Below, piece after piece: positions 18,741-27,976 of a stretch of DNA of 64,000 bases. This DNA comes from Marinibium conchae. Lineage in GTDB: Bacteria; Pseudomonadota; Gammaproteobacteria; Enterobacterales; Alteromonadaceae. Position 1 is the first letter of the stretch; every line of letters starts with the position of its first letter. Location: the NCBI RefSeq assembly GCF_015595035.1, contig NZ_JADNRN010000001.1, positions 620,001 to 684,000 on the forward strand, written 5' to 3'. The position numbers and the translations under genes are program-made. The notes under the pieces were generated by a model. That model saw only the letters and a list, made by a program, of their open reading frames with translations, did not search any database and had not been told where the DNA came from.

Positions 18741-19859
18741 TTAAAACACGTAGTTTATAGCAAATCTTACTAGAGTTGCATCATCTTCTTCAACAAGATC
18801 GTCAGTGTATTTGCTAACATCAACTTTTATCGCAAAGTTAGCTGCATAATCGTAACGAATTGCTGCGGATGCAACCTGATAGTTTTCAGCGAATCTATCA
18901 TTAACGGCATTAATAATTGGTCTCAACGCTGAATTCAACGGCTCACCAAGGGCTGCAAGTTCATCAGAACCTTTCAGTTCGTCACCTTCAAATACAGAGT
19001 ATGTCAGTGAAGGCGTCCATTTACCAGCCCTAAAACCAGCGGTTAGGTATGCAGTGTCATCAGTTGATGAGAATGAATCTGGAATCTCAATTCTCGTGAA
19101 TTCGCCCGCAAGGAACCAGCTGTAACGGTCTATGTTAAAACCTGCACCGAAGAAGTTCGCAGTGTCTTCATTAATTGCATAAAAATCACCGAAGGCGGGA
19201 CTTAGAGCACTGAATTGTCCGACCAAGCCATCAATCTGTGTTTCAGAGAAAGTCGTTGTAGACGTTCCGTAAACAGTACGAACATTCAACCAGTCATTAG
19301 AAATTTCCGCACTCACTAGGTAAGTGTTGTCACCAGTAATAACACCGCCACCTACTTCGTTTTCGAAAGTACCTACTGAAGCACCAAGTTTGATTTCCCA
19401 ATCGCCCATGTAGTCAGCGTAATCAAGGCGGAAACCATCAATATTGTTAAATGGTACGTCGTAAACCCCTTGCGGTACTGCCACCCAATGGTGAGAGTAA
19501 CCAATATCCAATGAATCTGAATATTTAAATAGTGGTAAACGGAAGCGTCCCGCTGAGAACGATGTGTTGTTAGTCATGCGATACGTTACATAGGCCCACT
19601 GGAACTCTGGGTCATAATCGTTTTCACCACGAGCAAGAATCTGAACGGTTGCCGTCATCTTTTCATTGATGCTGCCACTTGCCTGCAAGGCAAATAAGCT
19701 CTCTTGGCTGAAGTTGAAATTTTCGTCGTAACCGTAAAGTGTTTCGTCGCTACTTGTAACTCCACCAACTAAATTAGCGAAGCCATTAATGCGTATTTCA
19801 GCGTGTGCTGGAAGAGCAACTGATGCAGTCAATGCTGCAGCTATAAGTGTTTTTTTCAT
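18741..19859 (-). CDS. Outer-membrane porin
   Basis: 372 residues with a clear signal peptide (MKKTLIAAALTASVALPAHA) and a beta-barrel body of alternating aromatic/hydrophobic strands ending in the outer-membrane signature VRFAINYVF with terminal Phe. It resembles the narrow-substrate gammaproteobacterial porins that often accompany a small binding-protein-like gene. The substrate is unknown. It starts 10 bases after the stop of the binding-protein-like gene and is closed by a strong terminator, so the two form a compact bicistron. Confidence 0.85.
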   Translation of the reverse strand: MKKTLIAAALTASVALPAHAEIRINGFANLVGGVTSSDETLYGYDENFNFSQESLFALQASGSINEKMTATVQILARGENDYDPEFQWAYVTYRMTNNTSFSAGRFRLPLFKYSDSLDIGYSHHWVAVPQGVYDVPFNNIDGFRLDYADYMGDWEIKLGASVGTFENEVGGGVITGDNTYLVSAEISNDWLNVRTVYGTSTTTFSETQIDGLVGQFSALSPAFGDFYAINEDTANFFGAGFNIDRYSWFLAGEFTRIEIPDSFSSTDDTAYLTAGFRAGKWTPSLTYSVFEGDELKGSDELAALGEPLNSALRPIINAVNDRFAENYQVASAAIRYDYAANFAIKVDVSKYTDDLVEEDDATLVRFAINYVF

Positions 19860-19869
19860 GACATACTCC

Positions 19870-20283
19870 TTAGTCTATTTTCACGACTTTAACGTCACTG
19901 GTGACAGAGGACGTATCGATGAAGCCAATTGCGTTTTTATTTTCTGAGATTAATTCGATCATCTCAGCGTCTGACTCAACCGTGGTTGGCATAACGCCGC
20001 GCCCAGTGAATACAAGTTTTGACCAGTAGGCGTTAACAGCAGCAGTTTTGCGGTTGAGAACTCCTTCATCGAATTCGGTACGAAGCGCAGAGTCGGGAGA
20101 GTGAGTTATCACTGTCGCGATCTCACCATTTGAGAAGGCAGTTTCTCTGCCAAGAAAAATGCGCTTTACCAATTGAGTGTCAAATTCAGCGTTATTTTCA
20201 GGATGTACTACGACAGCGTAGTCGGCGAAAACCTGAGAACTGAACAAGGCACCAAACAATACCGTGCCAATAATACGTTTCAT
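19870..20283 (-). CDS. Small periplasmic phosphate-binding-protein-like (PBP-like) protein
   Basis: 137 residues with signal peptide (ending VFA). The mature part resembles half of a PstS-type binding protein: an N-terminal VVHPENNAEFD strand, VKRIFLGRET, YWSKLVFTGRGVMP and IGFIDTSS motifs. Such short single-domain versions are known in marine gammaproteobacteria beside porins and sensor proteins. It lacks the second domain needed to clamp a ligand as PstS does, and no ABC transporter genes are here, so transport by the Pst mechanism is unlikely. It is the first gene of a bicistron with the porin. Confidence 0.75.
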   Translation of the reverse strand: MKRIIGTVLFGALFSSQVFADYAVVVHPENNAEFDTQLVKRIFLGRETAFSNGEIATVITHSPDSALRTEFDEGVLNRKTAAVNAYWSKLVFTGRGVMPTTVESDAEMIELISENKNAIGFIDTSSVTSDVKVVKID

Positions 20284-20919
20284 GTAGTCTATTTCCTTGA
20301 GTTAAGTGTAAATTTTTTGAGCCCATGTTAGTCACTAAATTACTTCGTCACGACCGTCTTTGAGGATCAATTAGTTATTAATAAGGTCACCAGTCCGGGT
20401 TCCGACGGGTGGCATTTTAAGGCACACATCCGATGACCAATATAGCTAAGGGTGCGAAGCCTAAATTGTGATGCACCAAAAGTAAATAAAATAAGGGTAT
20501 AAAATAGACATATGGTGTATGAAAATCGCTATTTAACATGCAACCGGTTCCAGAGTTGTGTGTTTTTGAAAACACAAAAAGGTCGCTTCTATTAATAACT
20601 TAGCAGTCACATTGTCTGTTTATTGCAACACAATCAAAGTTTATCAACATTACACCTTTGTTTAAAAAAAATCAAAAAGCTAATGGCGCTTTTGTCGCAT
20701 TTACCGCACAAAGTACATATTTGACGCTAAAAACGTGGTCGGCTAAGACTGGGTCAATAGGGTATTCCTATGCGATAACATGATGCTCGGTAATCAAAAA
20801 TGTACTGTCTTTACTGCTGTATAAATTGTATATTTTCGAAGAAACCACAGCTAATTTAAAGTATCGCAGTGCAGAGTCTCATCATTAGCTGCTCAAAACG
20901 CTATAAAGGAAGAAGGTAA
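20284..20919. other. Long intergenic region upstream of PBP-like/porin and DUF4124 genes
   Basis: This is 636 bases without a supportable gene. It separates two divergent transcription units. On the minus strand a GC-rich patch at ~20385-20430 in an AT-rich background could fold as a structured leader of the PBP-like gene, but I match it to no known riboswitch. A LacI-type palindrome at 20539-20552 is listed separately. A TGTGTTTT/AAAACACA hairpin sits at 20559-20576. Confidence 0.4.
20539..20552. promoter_or_regulatory. LacI-family-like operator
   Basis: TGCAACCGGTTCCA matches the general TGnAACCGGTTnCA palindrome of LacI/GalR-family sugar regulators around a central CCGG. It lies 256 bases upstream of the PBP-like/porin pair and 368 bases upstream of the DUF4124 gene. 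No LacI-family regulator is encoded in the window. Confidence 0.4.
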
Positions 20920-21375
20920 ATGAAGTACTTGCTAACACTAGTTTTATTGTTTGCATCCACCACATCTCAGGCTCAGGTATATAAATGTACCAGCGAGAAA
21001 GGGGAGTTGAAGTTCTCTGATAGTCCCTGCGCCGAGAACAGCAAACAAGAAAAGTTATTTGATAAACCGCCTAAAAAGCATTGGACTGAGATTGTTCAGG
21101 ATAAAGCGCCGGAGAGCGTTGAGGTGAGCAAGCTTACTCAGCAAGACGACGACGTATTTATTCACTATTCCTTCGCTAATTCAAAGGATGCTAGTGATTT
21201 TATGACCTTAGTATACGAAACTAGTCAGATTACAACCGTTCTGCTTAAGTATGTTGAGGCAACGAGCGAGGTGCGCGGACGTGCTGAACTTAAAATATCA
21301 AGCAAACCTAACGCTTTGGCTGGTGTCCTGGAGTCAAAAGAACAGGAAAAGAGTGTTGAAACCAAAGATCAATAA
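20920..21375 (+). CDS. DUF4124-domain periplasmic protein
   Basis: 151 residues with signal peptide (cleavage near SQA-Q). Immediately after it comes QVYKCTSEKGELKFSDSPC, the compact DUF4124 signature with two Cys that probably pair. The rest is a charged ~90-residue region without a recognised domain and a Glu/Lys-rich tail. AAGGAAGAAGG upstream of the ATG is a strong ribosome site. DUF4124 proteins are of unknown function and are widespread in proteobacterial periplasms. Confidence 0.8.
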   Translation: MKYLLTLVLLFASTTSQAQVYKCTSEKGELKFSDSPCAENSKQEKLFDKPPKKHWTEIVQDKAPESVEVSKLTQQDDDVFIHYSFANSKDASDFMTLVYETSQITTVLLKYVEATSEVRGRAELKISSKPNALAGVLESKEQEKSVETKDQ

Positions 21376-21652
21376 CTGATCTACACCAGTCACTCCTACA
21401 GCACAAGATTACCTAGCATGTCATCGCAGACTCTTGCTTTGCACTTAGGTGTTGTATCCCCTACATATTATTGATAGCACGCTCGTCCTATTCACATTCA
21501 AATTAAATGGGGTAGAAATCAAACCGAACCCAAAAAAGCAAGAAATGGCATTACATACGTATTCAGTTGGTTAACATTTCATTTACGATTGACTCGATAT
21601 ATTTTAACAAATACTCTGCGATTCCCATTCACTGATCGACTAGGAAGATCTT

Positions 21653-23065
21653 ATGAAATCAAGAACTAATGCTTCTTTTTTCAAAGCTATATCTATCATC
21701 ATCGTGACATTTATTTGGAGTATCGCCAGCATACAACATGCTAGAGCCGATGTTATTCTCCATGCATTTAATTGGAACTACAATGAAGTAAAAAACAAAG
21801 CCAACGAAATTGCAGATATTGGCTACAAAGCGGTACTTGTCGCGCCACCATTAAAGTCTGGCAGCAATTGTGCTTGGTGGGCACGATATCAACCGCAAGA
21901 CTATCGCGTTATCGACCATTGCCAAGGCAATAAAGAAAGTTTTCAGGCCATGATTGATGCTTTAAACAGCAAGGGCGTTGTTGTCTACGCTGATATTGTG
22001 TTGAACCACATGGCAAATGAACGCAACAACTCTACCTATTTTCCAGGTGACAGCGCACTTAATGATTACCAAAATAACGCCAACTATTGGAATAAGCAAA
22101 AGCTATTTGGCGATCTAAGTAATGGCTTTCTGAGCCCTTGGGATTTTCATTCGGAAGCCTGTATCAGCGACTATAATAGTATTTGGCAGGTGCAAAATTG
22201 GCGCATATGCGGCGGTAATGGTGATCGTGGTCTACCTGATTTAGATCCGAATGGTTATGTCCGAAGCCAACAGCGTCAATACTTACAAGCACTTAAAGAT
22301 ATGGGTGTTAAAGGCTTTAGAGTAGATGCAGCTAAACACATGACGAATTGGCACATGAACCAAGTATTCACTAGCAGCATTAAGAGAGGTATGCATATCT
22401 TTGGTGAAGTGATTACTGGTGGTGGCACTAATTCATCAGACTACCGTAATTATTTAGGTCCTTACTTATCTGGCACCGATCATGATGCATACGATTTCCC
22501 TTTGCTAAACACCATGCGCAACGCACTTCGTCCTGGTGGTAGCATGACCTTACTAGAGAATCCAATTGCTTTTGGGAATGCCTTACCAGGTAGCCGAGCA
22601 GTAACTATGCCGATTACTCACGACATACCTACCAATGGTGGATTTCGTTACTTGATTTTAGATCCAAGCGATGAGCATTTAGCCTATGCCTACGTGTTAG
22701 GTCGTCGTGATGGCGCACCAATGGTATTTAGCGATAGCACAGGTGTAGATAACAATCGTTGGGTGAATGACTATCGTCAATCAGATATCAAAGCCATGGT
22801 TCGCTTTCATAATAAAGTGAGAGGACAAGGGCAAGAAACGATTTATTCCGATGATTGTGTGCTCGCTTTCAGACGCGGTAAAGAGGGCGTAGTTGGTATC
22901 AATAAATGTGGTGGTGATCGCTGGGTAGAGTTACGTACAAACGAAAAATACTATTGGTATCGTAACTATCGTGACACTTTTTCAGGCGAAACCTTCCAAA
23001 TCAATTCTAGTAGCAAGTGGGTTCGCATTCCTGGCAGAAGTGCAAGGATGTGGTACGCGGACTAA
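21653..23065 (+). CDS. Secreted GH13 alpha-amylase
   Basis: 470 residues with signal peptide ending QHARA. It is a GH13 barrel: ADIVLNHM (region I), GFRVDAAKHM with nucleophile Asp225, FGEV with acid/base Glu252, and ITHDIPTN with Asp324 as the transition-state stabiliser. The opening DVILHAFNWNY and the WWARYQPQDYRVID stretch resemble secreted alpha-amylases of Aeromonas and Xanthomonas. It should cut alpha-1,4 links in starch or glycogen outside the cytoplasm. It is a single gene with its own promoter region and terminator; no maltodextrin transport genes are beside it. Confidence 0.93.
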   Translation: MKSRTNASFFKAISIIIVTFIWSIASIQHARADVILHAFNWNYNEVKNKANEIADIGYKAVLVAPPLKSGSNCAWWARYQPQDYRVIDHCQGNKESFQAMIDALNSKGVVVYADIVLNHMANERNNSTYFPGDSALNDYQNNANYWNKQKLFGDLSNGFLSPWDFHSEACISDYNSIWQVQNWRICGGNGDRGLPDLDPNGYVRSQQRQYLQALKDMGVKGFRVDAAKHMTNWHMNQVFTSSIKRGMHIFGEVITGGGTNSSDYRNYLGPYLSGTDHDAYDFPLLNTMRNALRPGGSMTLLENPIAFGNALPGSRAVTMPITHDIPTNGGFRYLILDPSDEHLAYAYVLGRRDGAPMVFSDSTGVDNNRWVNDYRQSDIKAMVRFHNKVRGQGQETIYSDDCVLAFRRGKEGVVGINKCGGDRWVELRTNEKYYWYRNYRDTFSGETFQINSSSKWVRIPGRSARMWYAD

Positions 23066-23088
23066 ATTACGCAGATCAAATAAAGCAT

Positions 23089-23120
23089 CTATGAGTTCTT
23101 GCGTTAGCAAGAACTCATAG
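23089..23120 (+). terminator. Hairpin after the alpha-amylase gene, probable terminator
   Basis: A perfect 14-bp stem with a GTTA loop begins 24 bases after the amylase stop. The downstream T-run is weak (CTTTTAG a few bases on), so termination strength is uncertain. Confidence 0.65.
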
Positions 23121-23128
23121 ACTGCCAA

Positions 23129-23177
23129 CTTTTAGACTAGCTCAGTTTGTTGAAATGTTGATTTGTGTCAGTTTTGT
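23129..23177 (+). repeat. 49-bp dispersed direct repeat, copy A
   Basis: The 49 bases from CTTTTAGACTAGCTCAG to GTCAGTTTTGT recur at 30502-30550 in the same orientation with one mismatch (G/A). Similarity stops sharply on both sides. The two copies bracket the block of unknown genes. Confidence 0.8.
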
Positions 23178-23351
23178 ATGACCTGTTAGTTTGAACTGTC
23201 ATGTGAAGGCAGGCCATTGGTAAAGGAATTGTGTGATTAGGATGCTATAGCTCTAACCATCTGATAACCTTTCTTAGTGAGCCCGATAAGTGGATGAATT
23301 AGGCTAAGGTGGTATGTTGGTAATTTCTCAGTGTAGCTTACAGCATCACGT

Positions 23352-23825
23352 TTAATTGATTACAGTCGACACTCGGTCTAATTTGGAGATATCCGTTTTT
23401 ATCAAAAATTCATCAAAGTAATCATGGACAAAAATCAAATGCTTTCCCTCGAAACGAATTGTCTGTTCGTGGGCGTTATCATCGATATAGGAAAGGGTAG
23501 CACTCGAATCTTGTAGATTTTTTATAGTGAAATCAAATGGCCCTAGTTTTTCGTAAGCTGCAACCTTATTGTTCTCGATTACTGCAATAAAAACCGTCAC
23601 TTGCTTATTGTTAAACTCAAAAACATTTGCACCACAACTTTCGTCATTCACGCAGAGCTTGAGGGCTTCAGAAAGCTCACTCATCTCGTTTTGATGATCG
23701 CTGTATGTCTGAGATTTATCCTGAATCCACAAGCCTTGGATCCGCTCCGTAATATCCTCTTCTTCACTTATTGCAAAAGAACTGACATTTAATAACAAAA
23801 GAGAGGCTAACAATTTAACATTCAT
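23352..23825 (-). CDS. Small secreted hypothetical protein
   Basis: 157 residues from the ATG at 23825, which gives a clean signal peptide (cleaved near SFA) and has AAGAGAAAAA upstream; a GTG at 23876 overlapping the previous stop would add 17 residues and also remains possible. The mature protein has a WIQDKSQTY opening, two Cys ~8 residues apart (LCVNDESC), then alternating beta strands (KVAAYEKLGPFDF, EQTIRFEGKHLIFVHDYF) suggesting a small beta-barrel or lipocalin-like fold. I do not recognise the family. It follows the vWA gene and is probably co-transcribed with it. Confidence 0.65.
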   Translation of the reverse strand: MNVKLLASLLLLNVSSFAISEEEDITERIQGLWIQDKSQTYSDHQNEMSELSEALKLCVNDESCGANVFEFNNKQVTVFIAVIENNKVAAYEKLGPFDFTIKNLQDSSATLSYIDDNAHEQTIRFEGKHLIFVHDYFDEFLIKTDISKLDRVSTVIN

Positions 23826-23872
23826 TTTTTTTCTCTTTTTATTGCAACACAGCAACAGTATTAGACGCGTTT

Positions 23873-24925
23873 TCACTCGCCTATCTGAATTGGCAGCCTG
23901 ATCGTGCGTGACACTGCCGGTGTATCACTATTTGAAAGGATGAGAGAAACATAATTTTCACCCACTTGGCTAAATGACGTTTGCACGAAGGTCCCCACGT
24001 CATCTACTTCACCATCACCGTTATAATCCCATTCCCAGCTAGTAACATCGCCAAAACCTTCAGCACTCTCGCTTGATGTTACTTCAAAAAATACCGTTTT
24101 CCCCACATAGGTCGCGTTATCATATTTCACGTTTGCAAACAGCGATTTGCCGCCTTTATCTTCAATGATTTCTGCTAATTTTGTTGCTGCTTTATCCACA
24201 AAATTTTTAGGCGCGCGTTCATGTGCTAAACCGGTAAGGTCAAAGTTGTAGATAGGCCAAACCAAACCACCGGTTTCAAAAGCTAAGCTAGATAGCTTAC
24301 TTTCTTCAGGCTTTTTGCCAAAACGTTTTCCTTTCAAAAAACGTAGGGTGTCACATTTTTGCATGCTTGAATCTTGGCCCAAGGTCATGTTGTTGCGATC
24401 AACTGCAAATGCAAGACTATTATCGCACCAAGCAGGAAAGGGGATGAAGGCGTGAAACTCAGAACGTCGATTTCTTAACTGTTGCATCAATTCAGCTGTA
24501 TCTGAGTTTTCTAAAAGCGTATTTTTACCATCTGAGAATATCAACACGATAGCTTCGTTTAGCTCGGGTGTGCTGGCGATCAATTGAAGGGCAGACAACA
24601 CGTCTTCAGATGATGAAATCAATTTGGTCTCCGTAAGCCTCGATCTCACTTGGCTCAAGGTGCCGGCTTCTTCATCAATAACAATATCGCGAAATGATAC
24701 GAGCTTCGCATTGTCAACCAAGTTGCTATTATGCTCAAGATTTCTCTCAATTTGTTTCAGCATGTCAGCGATGACTGCCTGTGAGCTTTTCATTGAGGAG
24801 GAAGCATCAAAAACAACCCAGATACTGGGGTCTTTTTGAGCAAACACTGACTTTACAGGCAATAACATGCAAACTATCAGAGTCAAAATACAACTAGGCA
24901 AGCCTTTGGTTTTGAAATTGAACAC
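23873..24925 (-). CDS. Secreted vWA-domain protein with PKD-like C-terminus
   Basis: 350 residues. The signal peptide is cleaved near VFA-Q. A von Willebrand A domain follows with an intact MIDAS signature (Asp40-x-Ser42-x-Ser44, DASSSM) and a later IVLIFSDGKNT motif. Residues ~285-340 are PKD-like (WEWDYNGDGEVDDVG ... VGENYVSLIL). Paired Cys in the middle (PAWCDNSL, MQKCDTL) fit a periplasmic location. The protein probably binds another protein through a divalent metal. AAAGGTG precedes the ATG. The downstream secreted protein gene is coupled or closely spaced. Confidence 0.8.
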   Translation of the reverse strand: MFNFKTKGLPSCILTLIVCMLLPVKSVFAQKDPSIWVVFDASSSMKSSQAVIADMLKQIERNLEHNSNLVDNAKLVSFRDIVIDEEAGTLSQVRSRLTETKLISSSEDVLSALQLIASTPELNEAIVLIFSDGKNTLLENSDTAELMQQLRNRRSEFHAFIPFPAWCDNSLAFAVDRNNMTLGQDSSMQKCDTLRFLKGKRFGKKPEESKLSSLAFETGGLVWPIYNFDLTGLAHERAPKNFVDKAATKLAEIIEDKGGKSLFANVKYDNATYVGKTVFFEVTSSESAEGFGDVTSWEWDYNGDGEVDDVGTFVQTSFSQVGENYVSLILSNSDTPAVSRTIRLPIQIGE

Positions 24926-25184
24926 CTTTAATATCCTTATTTAAGGTAACGCACAGGAGGCAGGAGAAACATAGTAGTAAGTTCCGAGCGTATCCGTTGA
25001 AATTAATAGTAGTATAGGCAAAAGGATTTATCTTCGCAATAAACGCGCCTGCGCACTGGTGATTACAACCGCATAGACTCACAGAACCAACTTGATATTT
25101 CAACGAGAGCGTAAGCCAGATTGGAAAGATAAAGCTCACTATAAAAACTAGCATTCTCGTAATTTATTAAGTCTTATAAAAGAT

Positions 25185-25715
25185 TTATGTAGCTTTACTT
25201 TGTTTAAAAAGAATAATTGCGAAAACGACTTCGATAATTCCTCCTGCAAACGCACCAAAGACGAAAGGTAAACTTAAGCTTGCACTAATCACCCCGGCGA
25301 TTACCAGTAGAGCACCAAGTAACCAGTATGCTTTTAACGAGTACATTGTTTGGAAGGCAAAATAACGAGCACCTATCACCATTAGCATTATTGGAAAAAA
25401 TAATTCGACTTTGATCTGAGCCACGTAGAAGGCAATAAGCAAACCTACAAATAATATGGGGAGTGTTTCTAAAGCGAGATGTCTCAATAAATTCTGCGAG
25501 GAGTGCTTGCCTGAAGCCGACAACAACTTGGAAAATACTATTGAGAGAGGAAATATGAACATTCCTCCTACAAACAATGCGGCCATTGATGCCTTTTCGG
25601 TGACTGTCATAGCGATGATAGCAGCGCAAAGCCATATTAAACCAGATGCAAGGACACCTGTAGCACCGCCTACGTAAGAGGCATTCATATCTTGTTGAGA
25701 CTGAGTGAAATCCAT
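25185..25715 (-). CDS. Integral membrane protein, unknown function
   Basis: 176 residues with about six hydrophobic segments starting at ~18 and ending ASLSLPFVFGAFAGGIIEVVFAIILF. An N-terminal cytoplasmic stretch is polar. The pattern is of a small uncharacterised inner-membrane protein family; I cannot name it securely. There is no obvious charged residue inside the helices to suggest a transporter mechanism. It stands alone between two intergenic gaps of about 200-260 bases. Confidence 0.7.
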   Translation of the reverse strand: MDFTQSQQDMNASYVGGATGVLASGLIWLCAAIIAMTVTEKASMAALFVGGMFIFPLSIVFSKLLSASGKHSSQNLLRHLALETLPILFVGLLIAFYVAQIKVELFFPIMLMVIGARYFAFQTMYSLKAYWLLGALLVIAGVISASLSLPFVFGAFAGGIIEVVFAIILFKQSKAT

Positions 25716-25916
25716 TCCTTTACCTCTCTCGTGTTAAACGGTTGTGTGCTAAAAAGGCTAGTAGCCATAGTCACAATATGCCATTTTCACATAGCTAGTA
25801 ACAGCACTTTCGAAAGCCTTTTTCTTCCTCGTTCTGTGTGTTGGTTTTTTGTTGCTCGGATACGGTACTGTTCGGTGAACTAGCTATACCTTTCCAATTT
25901 CAGTTTTTTTAACTCA

Positions 25917-27938
25917 CTACAGACCAGCTTCCTGAAGTAAAGTGGGTTTTGAGTCGAGCTTGATAAAACTCTCAAGGCTCAGTGCGTTTAGCTCTGTTTG
26001 GGTTGTTATTCCGTTAAAAATATAGCGTTGATAGTTATTGGAATAATGGACTTGATTCTCTATAGTATTTAGTAAACTGATTTTGCGACTTTCTCTAATA
26101 TAACAGTCCGACTCAGGAAATGAATCAAAACTAGCGTTTACGCATGCAGCCTCATTACCTCTATATATTGGGAAGAAGAGTTTATGTTCAACATCGCCTT
26201 CTTCATTGATGCGCCAATAACGTGTGTAAGTGGTTATTTCTGACGGATTATTGTTAGCATCTGGCGTCGCTTGAATTTTACCATCGTCATTTATGTCAAC
26301 CCATGTGTAGGTGATTACGCTTCCATTTGGTTTATATTCGTACCATACCGCCTTTTTTGATGGCCACGAAATATAGCTACTTTCATACCATCCAACAATA
26401 CCGCTTTGGGCAAAGCTCGTAGCTGTATTTTTTAAGATGAGGGCGCTTTTCTGTACTCTCTGTTTCGATTCCACATCAACATCTGCGCTTGGCATAGAAG
26501 TATCATTCGAAACACTAATTTCGGTTCCGGAAAGAGAGAGCACAGCCAGCCCCTCATCTAACAGTTTGGCAATATTGAATTCAAGTGTTTCCTCGTCTTC
26601 AAGGCTAAAAGTTAGCAATTTTTGGTCAACTGAATAGATGCCCTGATACTCTTTATAAATCACTTCGTTATCAATTGAGAAGTCTATTGCGCGTCGAAGA
26701 GTAAAGCTGTTACCGTCCCTTACGGAAAGAGTCGTTAAATTTGAAAAATTTCTAACGGCTCCTTGAAGCTCAGTCGATAAACGGTTTATCCATACATTTG
26801 GGGTTTGCAGGGTATATTCGCCAGCAGTTAACCAAGTTGGCTCTAAAAGGTTTTGTTCTTTTACCACTTCAAATTGTCTGAAGGATGTTGATATTTCGTT
26901 CAGAGATGGGTTGTCTGCACAAATGCGCTCATAGGTAAATACTGCGCCTAGAACCATGCTTTCTTTTGACTCATTGAGGAATCCGACACTCGCATTTGTG
27001 GCGAACGCATCACATAAAAAGCCACCAATGTAATTGAGACTAGAAGGCCCTTCAAGCGCTAAATTTAATGCATTGCTTTGAAGGTCCCAAATGACTGAAT
27101 ACTCAAAAGCTGAGAGTGTTAGCAAACCAGTGCCATCTTCGAATAGTTCAAGTTTTCCATTTCCGTCATAGTTGTCGAGACCCACAAAGTAATAATTTGT
27201 GATTAATGCGTCTAATGCAGGCAAGCTAGGCGCTTCTGGGTTGGTAACGAGAGACAGAATCGATTCTTCAAACTCTGTTGTGTTCGCTACGCCCAAAGCG
27301 AGCGATGTTGAAATAGCGAGCTCTCTATTTGAAACTAAGTCCCATGTTGTTTCCACTCCTTCAGGTAACTCAGCCACTTGTCCATTAACGGTTCCAGTAA
27401 AATAGCCTAGCATTACCGACAATGGCGCGATCAATGCTCGGTCATATTTCTGTCTAGCACGAGAGAGTGACTCTGCGTCGCTTATCTCATTTTCGTAACT
27501 TATTAGAGCGGAAAGAACAGTATGTAGCGATGAAATTTTCAGTGATGGTTGATCTGAGTCGTTAATACTGCTGCCAATAGCAAGGAGGTTCTCAATTGAA
27601 TCTACGTAAGTTTTGTAATGAATTTGCTGATTAGAGCCAATACCGACAGCGTCTAGTATCAGTATGTTGTTCTGTTCGCCTTCGTTAACCTCAATGTCGA
27701 AAGTATAATTACCTTGTTCATCGGCGCTTGTTTCAAATCGGCTTGAGCCAACACTGGCTGTTAGTATTGCATTCGCCATATTTGCTGACGATAGCGTACC
27801 GGAAACTTGCAAAGATACATTGGTTGGTGGAGGAGGTAGCGGTGCACTTACGTCACTTTCCGGCGTGGTACTGTCTGAGTCGCCGCCACAAGCTGAGACC
27901 AGCCAGATAGCGATAAGTATGAATAGTCCCAGTTTCAT
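25917..27938 (-). CDS. Large lipoprotein of unknown function
   Basis: 673 residues from the ATG at 27938, chosen for its AAAGGA ribosome site and because it gives a lipoprotein signal with lipobox LVSAC followed by GGDSDS; the frame stays open 18 codons upstream. After an acidic, proline-rich linker comes an ~90-residue Ig/carboxypeptidase-regulatory-like beta domain (LQVSGTLSSANMANAILTAS). The rest is a mostly beta-rich body including repeated FELEDGTGLL-like strands. The style is that of exported lipoproteins from marine Alteromonadales; no enzyme motif is seen. It follows the small secreted protein gene by 38 bases and is probably in its operon. Confidence 0.75.
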   Translation of the reverse strand: MKLGLFILIAIWLVSACGGDSDSTTPESDVSAPLPPPPTNVSLQVSGTLSSANMANAILTASVGSSRFETSADEQGNYTFDIEVNEGEQNNILILDAVGIGSNQQIHYKTYVDSIENLLAIGSSINDSDQPSLKISSLHTVLSALISYENEISDAESLSRARQKYDRALIAPLSVMLGYFTGTVNGQVAELPEGVETTWDLVSNRELAISTSLALGVANTTEFEESILSLVTNPEAPSLPALDALITNYYFVGLDNYDGNGKLELFEDGTGLLTLSAFEYSVIWDLQSNALNLALEGPSSLNYIGGFLCDAFATNASVGFLNESKESMVLGAVFTYERICADNPSLNEISTSFRQFEVVKEQNLLEPTWLTAGEYTLQTPNVWINRLSTELQGAVRNFSNLTTLSVRDGNSFTLRRAIDFSIDNEVIYKEYQGIYSVDQKLLTFSLEDEETLEFNIAKLLDEGLAVLSLSGTEISVSNDTSMPSADVDVESKQRVQKSALILKNTATSFAQSGIVGWYESSYISWPSKKAVWYEYKPNGSVITYTWVDINDDGKIQATPDANNNPSEITTYTRYWRINEEGDVEHKLFFPIYRGNEAACVNASFDSFPESDCYIRESRKISLLNTIENQVHYSNNYQRYIFNGITTQTELNALSLESFIKLDSKPTLLQEAGL

Positions 27939-27976
27939 TTTAAAATCCTTTTGCTCTATTTTTGAAGTTTGATTTG

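Noticed and set aside
20385-20430. Riboswitch (c-di-GMP or other) ahead of the PBP-like gene
   Set aside because: GC-rich and possibly structured, but I could not match any known riboswitch core.
21376-21652. MalT-type box upstream of the alpha-amylase
   Set aside because: Only a partial GGGGAT match on one strand, no repeats of it.
24894-25154. 86-residue minus-strand frame with hydrophobic N-terminus
   Set aside because: It overlaps the start of the vWA gene by 32 bases, including that gene's good ribosome site, and its own composition looks like translated intergenic DNA.
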